Positions 37,901-46,100 are shown, counted from the stretch's first letter. The stretch: DNA of 64,000 nucleotides from Parus major (GCF_001522545.3 NC_031791.1:3010121-3074120); one strand, 5' to 3'. The notes: generated by a model not told the origin, from the letters alone. Numbers and translations: made by a program.

Positions 37901-37948
37901 CAGGAACTGGGCACTGATGCTGAGCTTGGCTTCTAACCTCTTCTCCAT
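10715..37948 (-). CDS. KIAA0319L: KIAA0319L (AAVR homolog), complete 1104-aa PKD-domain membrane glycoprotein, 20 coding exons
   Basis: Type I membrane glycoprotein that cycles between the plasma membrane, endosomes and trans-Golgi; the mammalian protein is the adeno-associated virus receptor and is linked to neuronal migration and dyslexia studies. Coding exons, 5' to 3': 37948-37807, 33948-33296, 28474-28192, 25901-25800, 24959-24862, 23709-23622, 22631-22539, 21980-21848, 21041-20813, 20063-19940, 19398-19266, 18408-18260, 17953-17802, 17631-17493, 17175-17016, 15105-14963, 14003-13881, 13356-13266, 12910-12819, 10902-10715. They total 3315 nt and every phase matches. Layout: hydrophobic N-terminus (29-45), MANEC/MANSC domain with eight Cys (56-118), Ser/Thr/Pro linker (about 171-360), five PKD domains (about 361-840), six-Cys EGF-like module (942-981), transmembrane helix (985-1007), tail with YKIL (1023-1026). 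Human is 1049 aa; the excess lies mainly in the linker. Introns not listed separately hold nothing I recognise. Confidence 0.96.
10903..12818. other. KIAA0319L last intron
   Basis: This 1.9-kb intron separates the final two coding exons. I see no repeats or exons I can support in it. Confidence 0.7.
12819..12910 (-). CDS. KIAA0319L: KIAA0319L exon 20: cytoplasmic tail with YKIL sorting motif
   Basis: 92 nt, basic stretch then KYKILDATDQESLELKP. YKIL fits the tyrosine-based YxxPhi endocytic signal. The tail of the mammalian family directs endosome to trans-Golgi trafficking. Acceptor TTTAG, donor GTAAAA. Confidence 0.95.
13266..13356 (-). CDS. KIAA0319L: KIAA0319L exon 19: transmembrane helix
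   Basis: 91 nt, encoding EWSVLYVIIASFVIVVAFG and onward: a single transmembrane helix (985-1007) followed by CCCK, where three cysteines at the cytosolic face are candidates for palmitoylation. Donor GTGGGA. Confidence 0.95.
13881..14003 (-). CDS. KIAA0319L: KIAA0319L exon 18: EGF-like cysteine module
   Basis: 123 nt with six cysteines (residues 942, 946, 952, 959, 961, 981) in an EGF-like arrangement, CQLNCSEHGRCDSFTKRCVC. Acceptor CCCCAG, donor GTACGT. Confidence 0.95.
14963..15105 (-). CDS. KIAA0319L: KIAA0319L exon 17: membrane-proximal region
   Basis: 143 nt, encoding TKMVFFVQNQPPHQIFKGRD through FLIFRALEINTV. Acceptor TTCCAG, donor GTAAGT. Confidence 0.95.
15106..17015. other. KIAA0319L intron containing a CR1 tail
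   Basis: The 1.9-kb intron between exons 16 and 17 has unremarkable AT-rich sequence apart from the CR1 3' fragment at 16524-16611. Confidence 0.7.
16524..16611 (+). mobile_element. CR1 LINE 3'-end fragment
   Basis: The order 'ggaaggcatccctgcc', 'ggttggaactggatgattct', 'aaggtcccttcctaccca' and a terminal 'tgattgtatga' match the well-known 3' end of avian CR1 elements, which finish in short ATTCTATGA-type repeats. It is 5'-truncated, as CR1 copies usually are, and lies antisense to the host gene. Confidence 0.8.
17016..17175 (-). CDS. KIAA0319L: KIAA0319L exon 16: membrane-proximal region
   Basis: 160 nt, encoding PRKNNLVEIILDVNVSQLTE through IGVLLGVLDSDI and KIQPYTEQ. This follows the last PKD domain and is highly conserved in mammals. 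Acceptor CTAG, donor GTGGGA. Confidence 0.95.
17271..17320 (-). mobile_element. Possible diverged CR1 3'-end fragment
   Basis: 'acacagaactacagagtgg' followed by 'gggaagggacgtaag' resembles the reverse complement of the CR1 3' end. It is short and diverged. Confidence 0.3.
17493..17631 (-). CDS. KIAA0319L: KIAA0319L exon 15: PKD domain 5, end
   Basis: 139 nt, starts EVLNNSDHHPVLLLSNLVEG and ends TTVEVKP with one base over. Acceptor TTCCAG, donor GTGAGT. Confidence 0.95.
17802..17953 (-). CDS. KIAA0319L: KIAA0319L exon 14: PKD domain 5, start
   Basis: 152 nt, encoding INKPPVAKIAGNVVITLPTN, then SSDDKGIVSYLWTRDEGSP. Acceptor ATTTAG, donor GTGAGC, ends in phase 0. Confidence 0.95.
18260..18408 (-). 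CDS. KIAA0319L: KIAA0319L exon 13: PKD domain 4, end
   Basis: 149 nt, encoding GPDGVKLENANSSIATVTGL through SVNVIVKE. Acceptor TTTAG, donor GTACAT. Confidence 0.94.
19266..19398 (-). CDS. KIAA0319L: KIAA0319L exon 12: PKD domain 4, start
   Basis: 133 nt, encoding ENNKPPKADAGPDKELTLPV through FFLWEKT. The donor is GTGTGT, a weaker site fixed by phase: the two leftover bases CA join G of the next exon to give Gln, as in mammals (EKTQGP). Confidence 0.93.
19940..20063 (-). CDS. KIAA0319L: KIAA0319L exon 11: PKD domain 3, end
   Basis: 124 nt, encoding GVRTPVLQLSAMQEGDYTYQ through VTVIVQP, nearly identical to the mammalian segment. Acceptor TCACAG, donor GTAAGC. Confidence 0.95.
20813..21041 (-). 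CDS. KIAA0319L: KIAA0319L exon 10: end of PKD 2 and start of PKD 3
   Basis: 229 nt, residues 531-607. It encodes LTVVDSDGASNST, then DYPPVANAGPNQVITLPQN, then STDDHSIVSYEW. Acceptor CTTCAG, donor GTCAGT, ends in phase 0. Confidence 0.95.
21848..21980 (-). CDS. KIAA0319L: KIAA0319L exon 9: PKD domain 2, middle
   Basis: 133 nt, encoding STDDDKIISYHWEELKGP through PGNYTF. The DDD...I.SYHWE block is the central PKD motif. Donor GTAGGT, acceptor ACAG. Confidence 0.94.
22539..22631 (-). CDS. KIAA0319L: KIAA0319L exon 8: PKD domain 2, start
   Basis: 93 nt, encoding PRVNQPPVAIVSP through STLIDGS. NQPPVAIV is the characteristic PKD opening strand. Acceptor TTGCAG, donor GTGAGT, phases 1 to 1. Confidence 0.94.
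23622..23709 (-). CDS. KIAA0319L: KIAA0319L exon 7: PKD domain 1, end
   Basis: 88 nt, starts in phase 0 with LTVGLYEFKVVV and ends after YVNVTVNP with one base carried over. Acceptor TTTCCAG, donor GTGAGT. It closes the PKD1 beta-sandwich. Confidence 0.94.
24862..24959 (-). CDS. KIAA0319L: KIAA0319L exon 6: PKD domain 1, middle
   Basis: 98 nt, encoding TTYSYEWELI through KHSQTLKLSK. Donor GTAAAG. The acceptor is AAG directly after a run of 16 T on the sense strand (complement of 24963-24978). Confidence 0.94.
25800..25901 (-). CDS. KIAA0319L: KIAA0319L exon 5: start of PKD domain 1
   Basis: 102 nt, phases 1 to 1. It encodes MKELVVSAGDSVEVTLPKNE and following, the first strand of PKD1, matching the mammalian KELVVSAG segment. 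Acceptor CTTTCAG, donor GTAAGG. Confidence 0.94.
25960..26322 (-). mobile_element. Endogenous retrovirus LTR (363 bp)
   Basis: On the minus strand the segment begins TGTTG and ends CAACA, a perfect 5-bp terminal inverted repeat of the retroviral TG...CA type. It carries TATAAAT (complement of 26043-26049) and AATAAA (complement of 26025-26030), followed by a pyrimidine-rich region, as LTRs do. It is in the same orientation as KIAA0319L, in intron 4. A purine-rich tract (complement of about 26323-26340) abuts the U3 end, so this is a 3' LTR. No target-site duplication joins the two flanks, which argues against a solo LTR. Family not determined. Confidence 0.75.
26323..26540 (-). mobile_element. 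Probable ERV internal remnant next to the LTR
   Basis: Sequence immediately upstream of the LTR (minus strand) includes a polypurine-like tract and resembles the 3' end of a proviral internal region. No open viral gene is visible; stops occur in the frames I read. The outer boundary is uncertain. Confidence 0.4.
26541..28191. other. Remainder of KIAA0319L intron 4
   Basis: AT-rich intronic sequence, with nothing further recognised. Confidence 0.6.
28192..28474 (-). CDS. KIAA0319L: KIAA0319L exon 4: Ser/Thr/Pro-rich linker
   Basis: Acceptor TTTACAG, donor GTGAGG, 283 nt, residues 266-360. The peptide is rich in Ser, Thr, Pro and Ala, with repeated TAPS/STAT-type clusters and one NGS sequon. 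This is typical of an extended, O-glycosylated stalk between MANEC and the first PKD domain. Confidence 0.92.
28475..33295. other. KIAA0319L intron 3 (4.8 kb)
   Basis: AT-rich intron between the MANEC exon and the linker exon. Open frames are short and show no similarity I recognise. No clear repeat element was noticed. Confidence 0.6.
33296..33948 (-). CDS. KIAA0319L: KIAA0319L exon 3: MANEC domain and basic linker
   Basis: This is the largest coding exon (653 nt, residues 48-265). Cysteines at 56, 87, 91, 92, 97, 107, 112 and 118 form the MANEC/MANSC pattern, including the TCC and TCDAFWF stretch. A Lys/Arg-rich linker follows, with RKKR at 167-170. The exon ends in phase 0 before GTAAGT. 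Confidence 0.95.
34250..34340 (+). repeat. MIR-type SINE fragment
   Basis: 'ctggaccaaggtcacacagc', then 'aagttaagagccagaaattg' and 'gttctttactctaaccagtt' follow the MIR consensus order: ...caaggtcacacagctagtaagtggcagag..., then ...ctctaaccact. This is an ancient amniote SINE family. Confidence 0.65.
35364..35408. repeat. Inverted repeat, 15-bp arms
   Basis: GAACGTGTGTACGCA and, 15 bases on, TGCATATACACGTTC pair at 13 of 15 positions. No known element assigned. Confidence 0.55.
36843..36895 (+). mobile_element. CR1 LINE 3' tail fragment
   Basis: 'attggacttgatgatctcag', 'ctgttccaaccttaacaatt' and 'ctatgag' match the CR1 3' end (ttggacttgatgatct...ttccaaccttaatgattctatga). Confidence 0.75.
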
Positions 37949-37973
37949 GGCCTTTGTGGGCAGCAGCAGGGTT
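37807..37973 (-). CDS. KIAA0319L: KIAA0319L exon 2: start codon and N-terminal hydrophobic segment
   Basis: Acceptor TAG at 37976-37974, donor GTGACT from 37806. The first 25 nt (37973-37949) are 5' UTR. ATG at 37948-37946 has G at -3 and G at +4, a strong context, and the protein opens MEKRLEAK as in mammals (MEKRL). Residues 29-45 are hydrophobic and cysteine-rich, acting as a signal or anchor sequence. The exon leaves in phase 1. Confidence 0.93.
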
Positions 37974-38869
37974 CTAGAAACACGAAGGGTATGAAACAGA
38001 AAACATCCCATGGCAATTGAAATGCTCCTGCACAGATCCAGTGAGAGTGCAGAGTGAACAGAGCATTTGTGGAGGAAAAGAAATGTCTTATCAGCTATGA
38101 TTAGTCCAGCTGTTGCTAAGGAACTATCAATGTCTGTAATGAATCTGTAATAGCACAACTCCCAGTGCTGAGTGCAGAGGGCCTTTCCCTTGTGGTTTTC
38201 TCCTCCGGATCCCACTTTTCATCGATATCACAGTAGCTATCCACTGGATTCCAAACAGGTATTTAGGAAATTTCAGTTTCAAATATGCCTGAGGACTGGA
38301 CACCCAGGCAGCAGCACAAGGATAACACAGGGACTGACAACCCCTGCACACCTGCCCAGCGATGTCTTCGCAGGCACGTCAGTGCTGGATGGTGCCAGCC
38401 AGAAACAGGGAAACGAGAGCACAGCAACACTGGGAAACTGGGAGCTATCGCCCTGGTTTGCTCCTTCTTTTGCTCCACAGGTCAGGGATCACCAAATTTC
38501 TCTGCCTTCCTAATGCCGAAGGTTATTTAATAGCCTCATATGTTAATTAAGTGCAAATTATCTCTAGGTCATGCGGTAGGAGAACATTAATTATTTCACA
38601 TGGAACAAATAGTATCTATTTTAAGGGGGCAATAAAAACATCATTAGCCGTGTAGCAACGGCATTAAATCTGCCACTTCTGAAGAATCCAAAGCAAATGC
38701 TATTACAGGAAATGTTACAGCCAGATCCAGCAGCGCACCTCAAACACTCAGGGCTTGTTACACCTCGAGGAATTGCACTCAACCGTCCGCAGCAGAGCAG
38801 GAACAGACACTGGAGGAAACCTTCACGGGGGAAGATGTAAACCCATGCCCGCTCAGCCAACAGGTCCTT

Positions 38870-39560
38870 AAGGAAACTTTCCACCACCCCAAACCCCGGT
38901 TCCCGCACCTGCCCGGCCGGAGCCCTCGCGGCCGGGCTCGGGCCCCGCGCTAGGCGGCGGAGCCGCGTGCCGCCAGCGGGTACGTACCAAGGGCGCATGG
39001 TGAGGCTGGGCGGCTCCTCAGCGGCTCCTCGGAGAGCTCAGGTAGGCACTGGGCGCCGGGCACGGCCGGGGCTCCAGCGCGGCGGGCCCGGAAGCACCAC
39101 GGCCTCCTGCCTCGCGGCCATGGCGGCGCCCGCGCACGCTCACCCGGAAGCTGAACCGCCGCCTCCCGGCACCAGGACAGGGTCCGGCCGTACGGGCAGT
39201 GCCAGGGCTACCGAGCCGCGGGTCCCCGCCGCTCGGTTCCCCGCCGGTCCCGTTCGCACCGGGCGGGGCGGGCGCGGAGGCCGCGCAGCCACAGGTGATT
39301 TGCCCACAGTTCCGCGCGGAGGCGGTGGCTTCGTGCACCGCCCAACAAGGCGGCGCGCGGTTGGCCGCCGGCACGGAGACTGCGCGCGGATTGGCTGGGG
39401 GGGACAGGAGGCTCTTGCCCGCAGGCGGAGCGCCGTGAAGGAAGGGGCTGGAGCCTTGAGGGGAGGGTCTGAGGGCAGGCTGCCCGTGCTCCTCGCTAGT
39501 CCTTCGGCCGCGCTTCCCAGCCATGGCCTCTGACTCCGGGGACAGGTACGCCACGCTGAA
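38870..39560. promoter_or_regulatory. CpG-rich divergent promoter of KIAA0319L and NCDN
   Basis: The two start regions face away from each other: KIAA0319L exon 1 ends at 38988 (minus) and the NCDN ATG is at 39523 (plus). The stretch is CpG-rich and lacks a TATA box. It holds an ETS-type CCGGAAG (39144-39150) and an inverted CCAAT box (ATTGG, 39390-39394, in GGATTGGCTG, a good NF-Y site). These are typical of housekeeping divergent promoters. Exact start sites are not visible. Confidence 0.75.
38988..39120 (-). other. KIAA0319L: KIAA0319L exon 1, non-coding (5' end approximate)
   Basis: The donor GTACGT at 38987-38982 (minus) is the best splice site in the CpG island and lies about 1 kb upstream of the exon carrying the start codon. 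The exon's 5' limit is a guess. It contains an upstream ATG at 38998-38996. Confidence 0.5.
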
Positions 39561-39624
39561 GCGGTGCCTCGGTGTGCTCAGAGACGCAAGGAACGACAGC
39601 GAACAGTTCGCAGCGCTGCTCCTG
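39523..39624 (+). CDS. NCDN: NCDN coding exon 1
   Basis: 34 codons from ATG to FAALLL, donor GTAAGG, phase 0. The ATG lies in GCCATGG, a strong initiation context. Confidence 0.95.
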
Positions 39625-42600
39625 GTAAGGAACCGCGGAATCGCCTCAGGAGAGAGCAAAGGGGAGGTCAAAGACCATGCTGGACACGGGAGTGCCCGGG
39701 GGACGCCGCGGGGTGGAAATTGGGAACTCAGAGCAAGCTGCTTTAGGGCTCCCTTCAGCAAAGCAAAAAAAAAAAAAAAAAACTCCCTTTGGCCTGGGTG
39801 TGCGGAGAGTCAGTAAGTGGTAAATCTCTGAATTAGCTCTTGGGCCAAGTGCCAGCTCTGTGAGTGCTTCTCTGCACTAATTCAAGTTATTTGAGTTTCT
39901 GATTTGCAACAGTTCCATCCTGTACGTGTACCAAATCCTTTTGCTATGTTCACGCTCACTCCTATTTTGCCTCACAGGTGACCAAAGCAGTCAGAGCCGG
40001 AGAGGTGGATGCCAAGACCCGGCGCCAGATCTTCGACGCGATCGGATTCACATTCCCGACCCGCCTGCTGACCTCCCGGCAGCCCCCAGCTGGCTGCCCC
40101 CCGCACACCTTCCGTGCCCTCGGCCTCACCCTGCTGGCCTGTTTCTGCACCGACCCAGAGCTAGCTGGGCACTCCCAGATCCTGAATAAAATCCCGACCT
40201 TCAACGGTATCCTGCTTTCCTCCTGTGATGCGGACAGCACATCCATGGTCGATGACGTGTACCAGTGCCTCAGCAGTGTCCTGGCCACGACCAGGGGCCC
40301 CAAGGAGTTGGTGACCAAAGGGACAGTGTCTGCCCTGTGCCAGGCCTACCTTAATGGTGGCCATGGCTCTGACCGTGCCCTCACACTGCTTGTGGGGCTG
40401 TTGGCCATAGCAGAAGCCAAGTGCTGGCAGAGAGATGCTCCACAGCTCTTGGCAGTGCTCAGCAAGCTCTCCAGTGATTTCCTCAAGGCTGAAGACGTGA
40501 CCAAATTTGAGCTGTGTGAGATTCTGCCTCACTTCATCCCCCTGTCACCTCCTCTCACAGAGAACTCGCAGGGCTCTGAGTGCCTCTGCAGACTTTACAA
40601 AGGGCTGGCTGATGTTTTAGGCAGCAAACTCAGCCAGTTGCAGCGGGACCCCGCTCTGAAGCTTGCAGCCAGCCTTGTGCAGGCCTGTGGGGCAGAGTGG
40701 ATCCCAGCAGGGAGTGCTGGCAGCAAATTCTTGGCCCTGCTAGTGAACTTGGCATGTGTGGAGGTCCGCCTGACCCTGGAGGAGCCAGATCCCACGGAAG
40801 TGGAGGGAAAGAAAGAAGTGGTGACAGGCTGCTATGCCCTTATGGAGATGGGGATCCAGGAGTGCCTGAGGGAAGAGAACCCTCTGCTAGAAAATGTACA
40901 GAAAATGCAGCTCATGAGGATTTTGGAGGAGGCCTTTGGAGCTGTAATATTCTACTTGAGACAGGTAATGCAGGGCTTTTAACGAAGAGCAGGTTGTTGC
41001 TTTTGTATGGAGCAAACTCTGCCCCTTAGCCCACTGTGGTTTCCAGGCCTGTGGTAGTTGATATACAGTGACAATAATGTGTCATTTTGCTTTCTTCATG
41101 CAGGTTAAACAGGAGGAGCTGCAAGATCCTTTCATTTTTGCCTCTGTTCGAGTCCTTGGAGCTTGGATGGCAGAAGAAACATCCTCCCTCAAGCAGAAAA
41201 TCTGTGAGCTCTTGCCTTTCCTTGTTGATTATGCCAGGAAGCTTTTCAAGGAGGGTTGCCCAGCTGTGAGTCTTCCCCAGGCAGAGCTGGTCTGCAGTGA
41301 GGGCTCTGCCTTCCCCCAGGATGCTCTGAGGTGAGCATTTTAAACACACGTTTGTTGCGTTTTAGCGCAAACCTGCTCAAATATTTTTTCTATTTTTACT
41401 CTCCCTGCAGTGCCAGTTCCATGGGGCTTTCTCCCCCAAGATGGACGTAAATGCAGGGCTTAGGCCTATTCTACCTCATGTTCCCAGTTTCTTTCCCCTT
41501 CCAGATTTCTGCTACCTGGTTTTTGCCATTTGACAGCAGAAGACAGGCCCCGGGACATCCTTATCTCTGAAGGGGTACCAGCACTGCTGTGTGAATACTT
41601 CCTGCAGCAGTGGGAGGTTCTGACCTCTGAGTCCACAGCCCCAGCACCCCTGACAAGCACTGAAATGAGTCTCCAGACCACGTGTGGGATTTTCCTTAAC
41701 CTGGTTGTGACTGCTCCGGACCTGGTGAGGTAACAGAGCTATGGGAGCTGGCTCTGAGGTTGGCAGTGGGAAGAAAGGGTGTCTTGTGCATCAAGCTTGA
41801 GGGTCTGTTAACACACTGTGCTGAAAAGGGATGTTTCTTTTTCAGTCCAAATTTCATTGCAGTTTTGGTGCTGTGTTTGACCTTGACATTCTCAGGTGCT
41901 TCTGGCTCTGCTCAGGAGATGTGTCAAAAACAGTTTATTTTCTCTCTAGGCATGACAAAACCTTTTCCTCCTTGATGGATGTGTTGCTGAAGTCTCTTCC
42001 ACTTCTGTTGCCCCAGAAGAATCACCTGGTTCTGGCAGCAAACATTTTGACTCTGGGCCTGATGATGGCCAGGATCCTCGTGGGGTCAGCAGGTAAAGGA
42101 AATTCCCATTGGCAAAGCCCACATTGTGCTGCATGGGCAGAGACCAGGAGCTGAGAAGTTGGGCTGGAGAAAGCAAATAGAAGGGAAACTGGTCCAACTT
42201 GTCATTGGAAAAGTGATAAACCAAAAATGTTCAGGAGCAAGGAATACAAGAAACATTCAGCAGGCTGATGTGTTGGGATGAAGAGATTTCTAGGGCTGGA
42301 AGATGTTGTCCTGCTCCACACAGCCCCACCACAGGGCCTTTCTTTGTGTGAGCAAACTCTGCATTCATTTCCTTTTCCTTCCAGTCCTTCAGGGAACTCA
42401 GTCTGCCAAGGATTTTTTTGGAGCTGCTGTTTGCTTCCTCTCCCAGGCCCACACAACCCAGGCAGACCCCAGCAGCAATGGCCTGGCTGTGGCTGTGTCA
42501 CCTGCCTACGTGAGAGCCTGGGATGACATCCGTGAGCTCTGGTTCCTGGGAATGCAAGCCTTGGCCAGCTGCATCCCGCTTTTCCCTTGGCTGCCACACG

Positions 42601-42851
42601 CCGCTCTCCAGGCGCACTGGCTGCAAGGGCTCTCGCGGTTGCTGTCCTGCGTCACTCCAGCTTCTGTGGATTCTGAGCTTGTCACTGCTTTCCAGGCCGT
42701 GCTGGTGGAGCTCGCCAGAGCCAGCGAGCAGTGCAGGGATGTGATCCTGTCCCACCATGGCATGGAGTGGGCCAATCTGTATGGAATGGCAGCTCTGGAG
42801 CAGTGTCTGGCCAAGCAGGGAGGAGCCAGAAGCACTCTAGGTGGGAAATGA
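39523..42851 (+). CDS. NCDN: NCDN (neurochondrin), complete, six coding exons, 716 aa
   Basis: Neurochondrin is a leucine-rich, largely alpha-helical (armadillo-like) cytosolic protein of neurons and chondrocytes. It modulates CaMKII and mGluR5 signalling and promotes neurite outgrowth. Coding exons: 39523-39624, 39978-40964, 41104-41330, 41505-41729, 41950-42092, 42385-42851, totalling 2151 nt with all phases consistent. The product is 716 aa; human is 729. Conserved blocks include MASDSGD...YATLKRCL at the start, [56 protein letters not shown] and [10 protein letters not shown]. The C-terminus is AALEQCL plus a short non-conserved tail. It is divergently transcribed from KIAA0319L. The match over the full length is unambiguous. 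Confidence 0.97.
39765..39782. repeat. (A)18 homopolymer in NCDN intron 1
   Basis: Uninterrupted run of 18 A. No flanking SINE body was recognised. Confidence 0.85.
39978..40964 (+). CDS. NCDN: NCDN coding exon 2 (main helical repeat region)
   Basis: 987 nt, residues 35-363, acceptor CTCACAG, donor GTAATG, phase 0 at both ends. It encodes most of the N-terminal neurochondrin domain, including [20 protein letters not shown] and [11 protein letters not shown]. Confidence 0.97.
41104..41330 (+). CDS. NCDN: NCDN coding exon 3
   Basis: 227 nt, [20 protein letters not shown] through FPQDAL plus two bases. Acceptor ATGCAG, donor GTGAGC. Confidence 0.95.
41505..41729 (+). CDS. NCDN: NCDN coding exon 4
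   Basis: 225 nt, [20 protein letters not shown] through VVTAPDLV plus AG. Acceptor TTCCAG, donor GTAACA. Confidence 0.95.
41950..42092 (+). CDS. NCDN: NCDN coding exon 5
   Basis: 143 nt, [20 protein letters not shown] through [10 protein letters not shown] plus one base. Acceptor CTCTAG, donor GTAAAG. Confidence 0.93.
42385..42851 (+). CDS. NCDN: NCDN coding exon 6 and stop
   Basis: 467 nt, [20 protein letters not shown] through [10 protein letters not shown] and a short tail ending STLGGK, then TGA at 42849-42851. Acceptor TTCCAG. Confidence 0.95.
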
Positions 42852-43115
42852 AGCCAGACACCTGCACAAGGTCTGCTCAACACTTCTGCCATGCTCTTTG
42901 CTGCCAGATGGGCACAAAAAACCCATGTAAATGACCAAACTTTACAAAACTGGAATGATACAGCAGTGCCCAGCATGATCAGCATTGTCCACATTGGTGT
43001 ACAGAAGTGCTGCTGCCTCAGAACATTTCACCATGCCCTTGTTTGACCTGTTGTGAGGATTTCTCTTTAAATACAGCCTGTTTTGTTATTAAAGACTTTT
43101 TGTCAGTTTGTTTTT
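42852..43115 (+). other. NCDN: NCDN 3' UTR
   Basis: Short 3' UTR of about 0.26 kb ending after ATTAAA (43088-43093), which is followed by T-rich and GT-rich sequence as at cleavage sites. Confidence 0.6.
43088..43093 (+). terminator. NCDN: Likely NCDN polyadenylation signal (ATTAAA)
   Basis: ATTAAA lies 237 bp after the stop codon, followed by a T-rich downstream element. Confidence 0.55.
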
Positions 43116-46100
43116 CAAACTCCTCAGTGTTGAGATTTTTTTCTGCCCAGGGCCCTGACAGGATTATTGCTCGTCTCATTAATATGGTCATAGTTTTGTC
43201 ACAGTAAGCCCTGCAGATTTTTACCTTACTTTCTCTGAGTCCTGCACATATTAGTTAATAATTTGGCACTACACACAGAACCCTGAAAAAGGCAGGAATA
43301 GAAAAAGCTTTATTATTTACTGATAGCATTGGGAGTAACTCCTTGTTACTTGGAAAGGCTGTGCTGCCAGATGATCCCCCAGTTCATATCCATCACTGGT
43401 ACCATCATCCCAAGATGACACCTAGAAAACCTTTCCAGAACAACTTGCTTTGCCTGTATTGCCCCATAAAGCACCTGCACAAAGTACATCCATGGGATTT
43501 GCTATCTGCTCCCTCTTGCTGCTGGGATGGGATGTACAGGGAGAATTTTCCACTCTTGCAAGGTGAAGGGCTGTCTTCCTCTGTTCCCTTTAGGGTGTGA
43601 AAGCCAAAATGAATCAATTCCCCCTTGCTGATTCCCTGCAGACCAAAGAACATCTTGCGTTCCAGAAGAGAAAGGCCACATGTACCATGGAGTAAACTCT
43701 TGTAGCACCAGCAGCACCGCATTATCCTGAGGATATTTCCCAGAAAGAGCAGCTAGCTGCACAGGGTGGCTGCTGAAGCTGAGGTTCATCCAAGCAGCAC
43801 TCCCTGCTCCCGTTTTTCCACCAGGTGTCAGCCAAGGAGTTCTCTGGGAGCTGCTGCCTCGCAGGGACTGCTCTGCTGCCAGCCCAAGGCGTTGATCAGA
43901 ACTCGTTGAAGGGGGCGGTGGAATCATCTGATCAAGGGAAAATCAAGCATGAAGCTGCCTCAAAAGGAGGGCTGGGTCTGGGTGTATTCCTGCTTTACAC
44001 TGTGTTTTTGGCTCAGTGCTTTATTAGAGCAAGTGCCTTACACAACTGGAGAGGAGGCTGTTGCTCGGGGAAAGTATCTTTAGATCTTTTCAGCTCAGCC
44101 CTGAGCAGCCATTGCAAGTTGGAACAAAGGCAGGTGCTCCCAGCAGAGTGGTGTGAGCCAAACAGGTAAATGAGCCTCCTGGCCTCGGAAAAGAGCAGAA
44201 CTCTGCGGAGCTGGGCTGGGAGAGACTCCTCAGCCAGCTAGGAACACATCCCTGCACTGCAGGGAAACACTAGCAGGAAAAGTTAGGAATACAATGCAGT
44301 GTCAGAAAAAACACCCAAAACTTCAATGCCTTTATCTTCAAGTGTTCTCAGTCCTCTACACTCTCTTGCCTCTGGTCAGGGGTGTGGTCTTCCCATTAAT
44401 GACAGACACTAATTAGTGCTAATGAGAGACATGACCTGTATCACCAGGAGGATATTCTGCTATCCTCAGTGTGGTGCTGGGCTTGCTGTGGGCAGCTGAT
44501 CTGGTTTGGCCATGGTTCATTCCTGTGGGCAGTGGTTGGAGCTCCCACAACACCTGACCAGAGATCCAGCCTGGGCCCACAGTTCCAGCACTAGCACAGT
44601 AGTAACCCAGGGACCTTTGGTTGCTGGTCTATAATTCCCTGAGAGGTTACCTGGGAGCAAACCAAGAGCCCAGGAAGTCCTCCAGTTTTATCCTTCCTCA
44701 CATCATAGGGAGTGGGGTTTGGCCACCAGCAGGTGCCTGGAGAGGAGCATCTGCACCTCATTCTCACACTCTTCAGTGTAAAGTCCCCTCAGGTGTGAGC
44801 AGGACCATCCCAAAGACCCTGATGTCTTGCCATGTACTTGTTTCTTTGCATGGAACAAAACATGCTCCTTATGAGTTCCTCCCTGCTCCTGAGCTGATAG
44901 CGGAAGGGGTGAGACACCCGCTTGCTCTGGGATGTTACTAGGCTGAATGCCTTGTGAAGATGGCAGAGCTCCCTGAGCAGTATCACTGCTCTCTTGTCTC
45001 AGGGCACTTTCCAAACATTCTTGGGCAGAGCACCCAAAAAGACTGTTTTGCCTCCCTGAGACTGAGCGCTACATCACTGAGCACTGCACATTCAGGTGGG
45101 GAGGGCATGGGAGCTGTTGGAAGCCTCCTGCCACATGGGCATCTCTGTTGGCTCCATGCATGCAAGTCCACAGGCCGCAGCATGCCCATCTGCCTCAGCC
45201 CACGTGAGGGAGATGGTGCTCCGGCAGCCTGGCCAAGGCTTCAAAGGCTGCAGGGTGTCCTCAACCACCCTGAGCTTTGCAAGCCCAACCACAGATTCTG
45301 CCCCTAGCAGTTGGCATCTGTGGGCACTGATGATCTGGTGCCAGAGAGGTGGATGTGGCATCATCTAATGTCCCCTCTCTGCCAGTGTTTGAGATCCTGG
45401 CACAGAGTGGAATTGCAGCCAGCAACACCCAAAGCAAATTGTGCTTCATTTCCCAGTGCATTTCCAACACCAGGACAAGATCTCCAGGAGCAAGATGATT
45501 GTTCACTGTTCTCTGACAAGATGGACAAGGCCCCAGAGGAGCAAACCCACATTCTGTTTTTCTTTGACAGCTTAAATGTCATAATGCCATTGCAAACCTG
45601 ACCATGGTATACGTTATCTTACGGCATTTATTCATCTCACCCCAAAAGCACTGGCAATAAAATTTAATATTTCATAAGGTTGTTATTTGGCTGCTGTGCT
45701 ACCAAAACCCAGTGCAGCCTCCTCCCTCCTGCTCCATCTCCCTCCTGTGAGATGTAGCAGTGGTGGTGAGAGTGGAGGCCCGAGGAGGAAGGGAGCTGCT
45801 GCATTCCCTGCCCACCCCTCAGCACCCATAGCAAGGAGATTCCTTCTGAGAAGGGATGTGGGAATTAATAGGGGCAGCCTGTATTTTCCTGAGGTATTGA
45901 TGGAAGCTGAGTTTTTGAAGAGCTGGTTCATCTTTGACTAGGGAAGAACTCTGCTCACATACTTTAGTCTCGGTGCTCTCATCTCCCTGTTCCACCAGGA
46001 GCAAAAGTTCTGCTTCAAGCCCCTAACACACTGTTCTGGGGAACTCCTGGGAAAGAGCTCTGGGACCTTTGATACAAAACTAGATTTTCAGAGACTTCTG

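Noticed and set aside
39018..39761. 247-codon minus-strand frame across the NCDN promoter
   Set aside because: Antisense shadow of a CpG island and of NCDN exon 1, with no family similarity.
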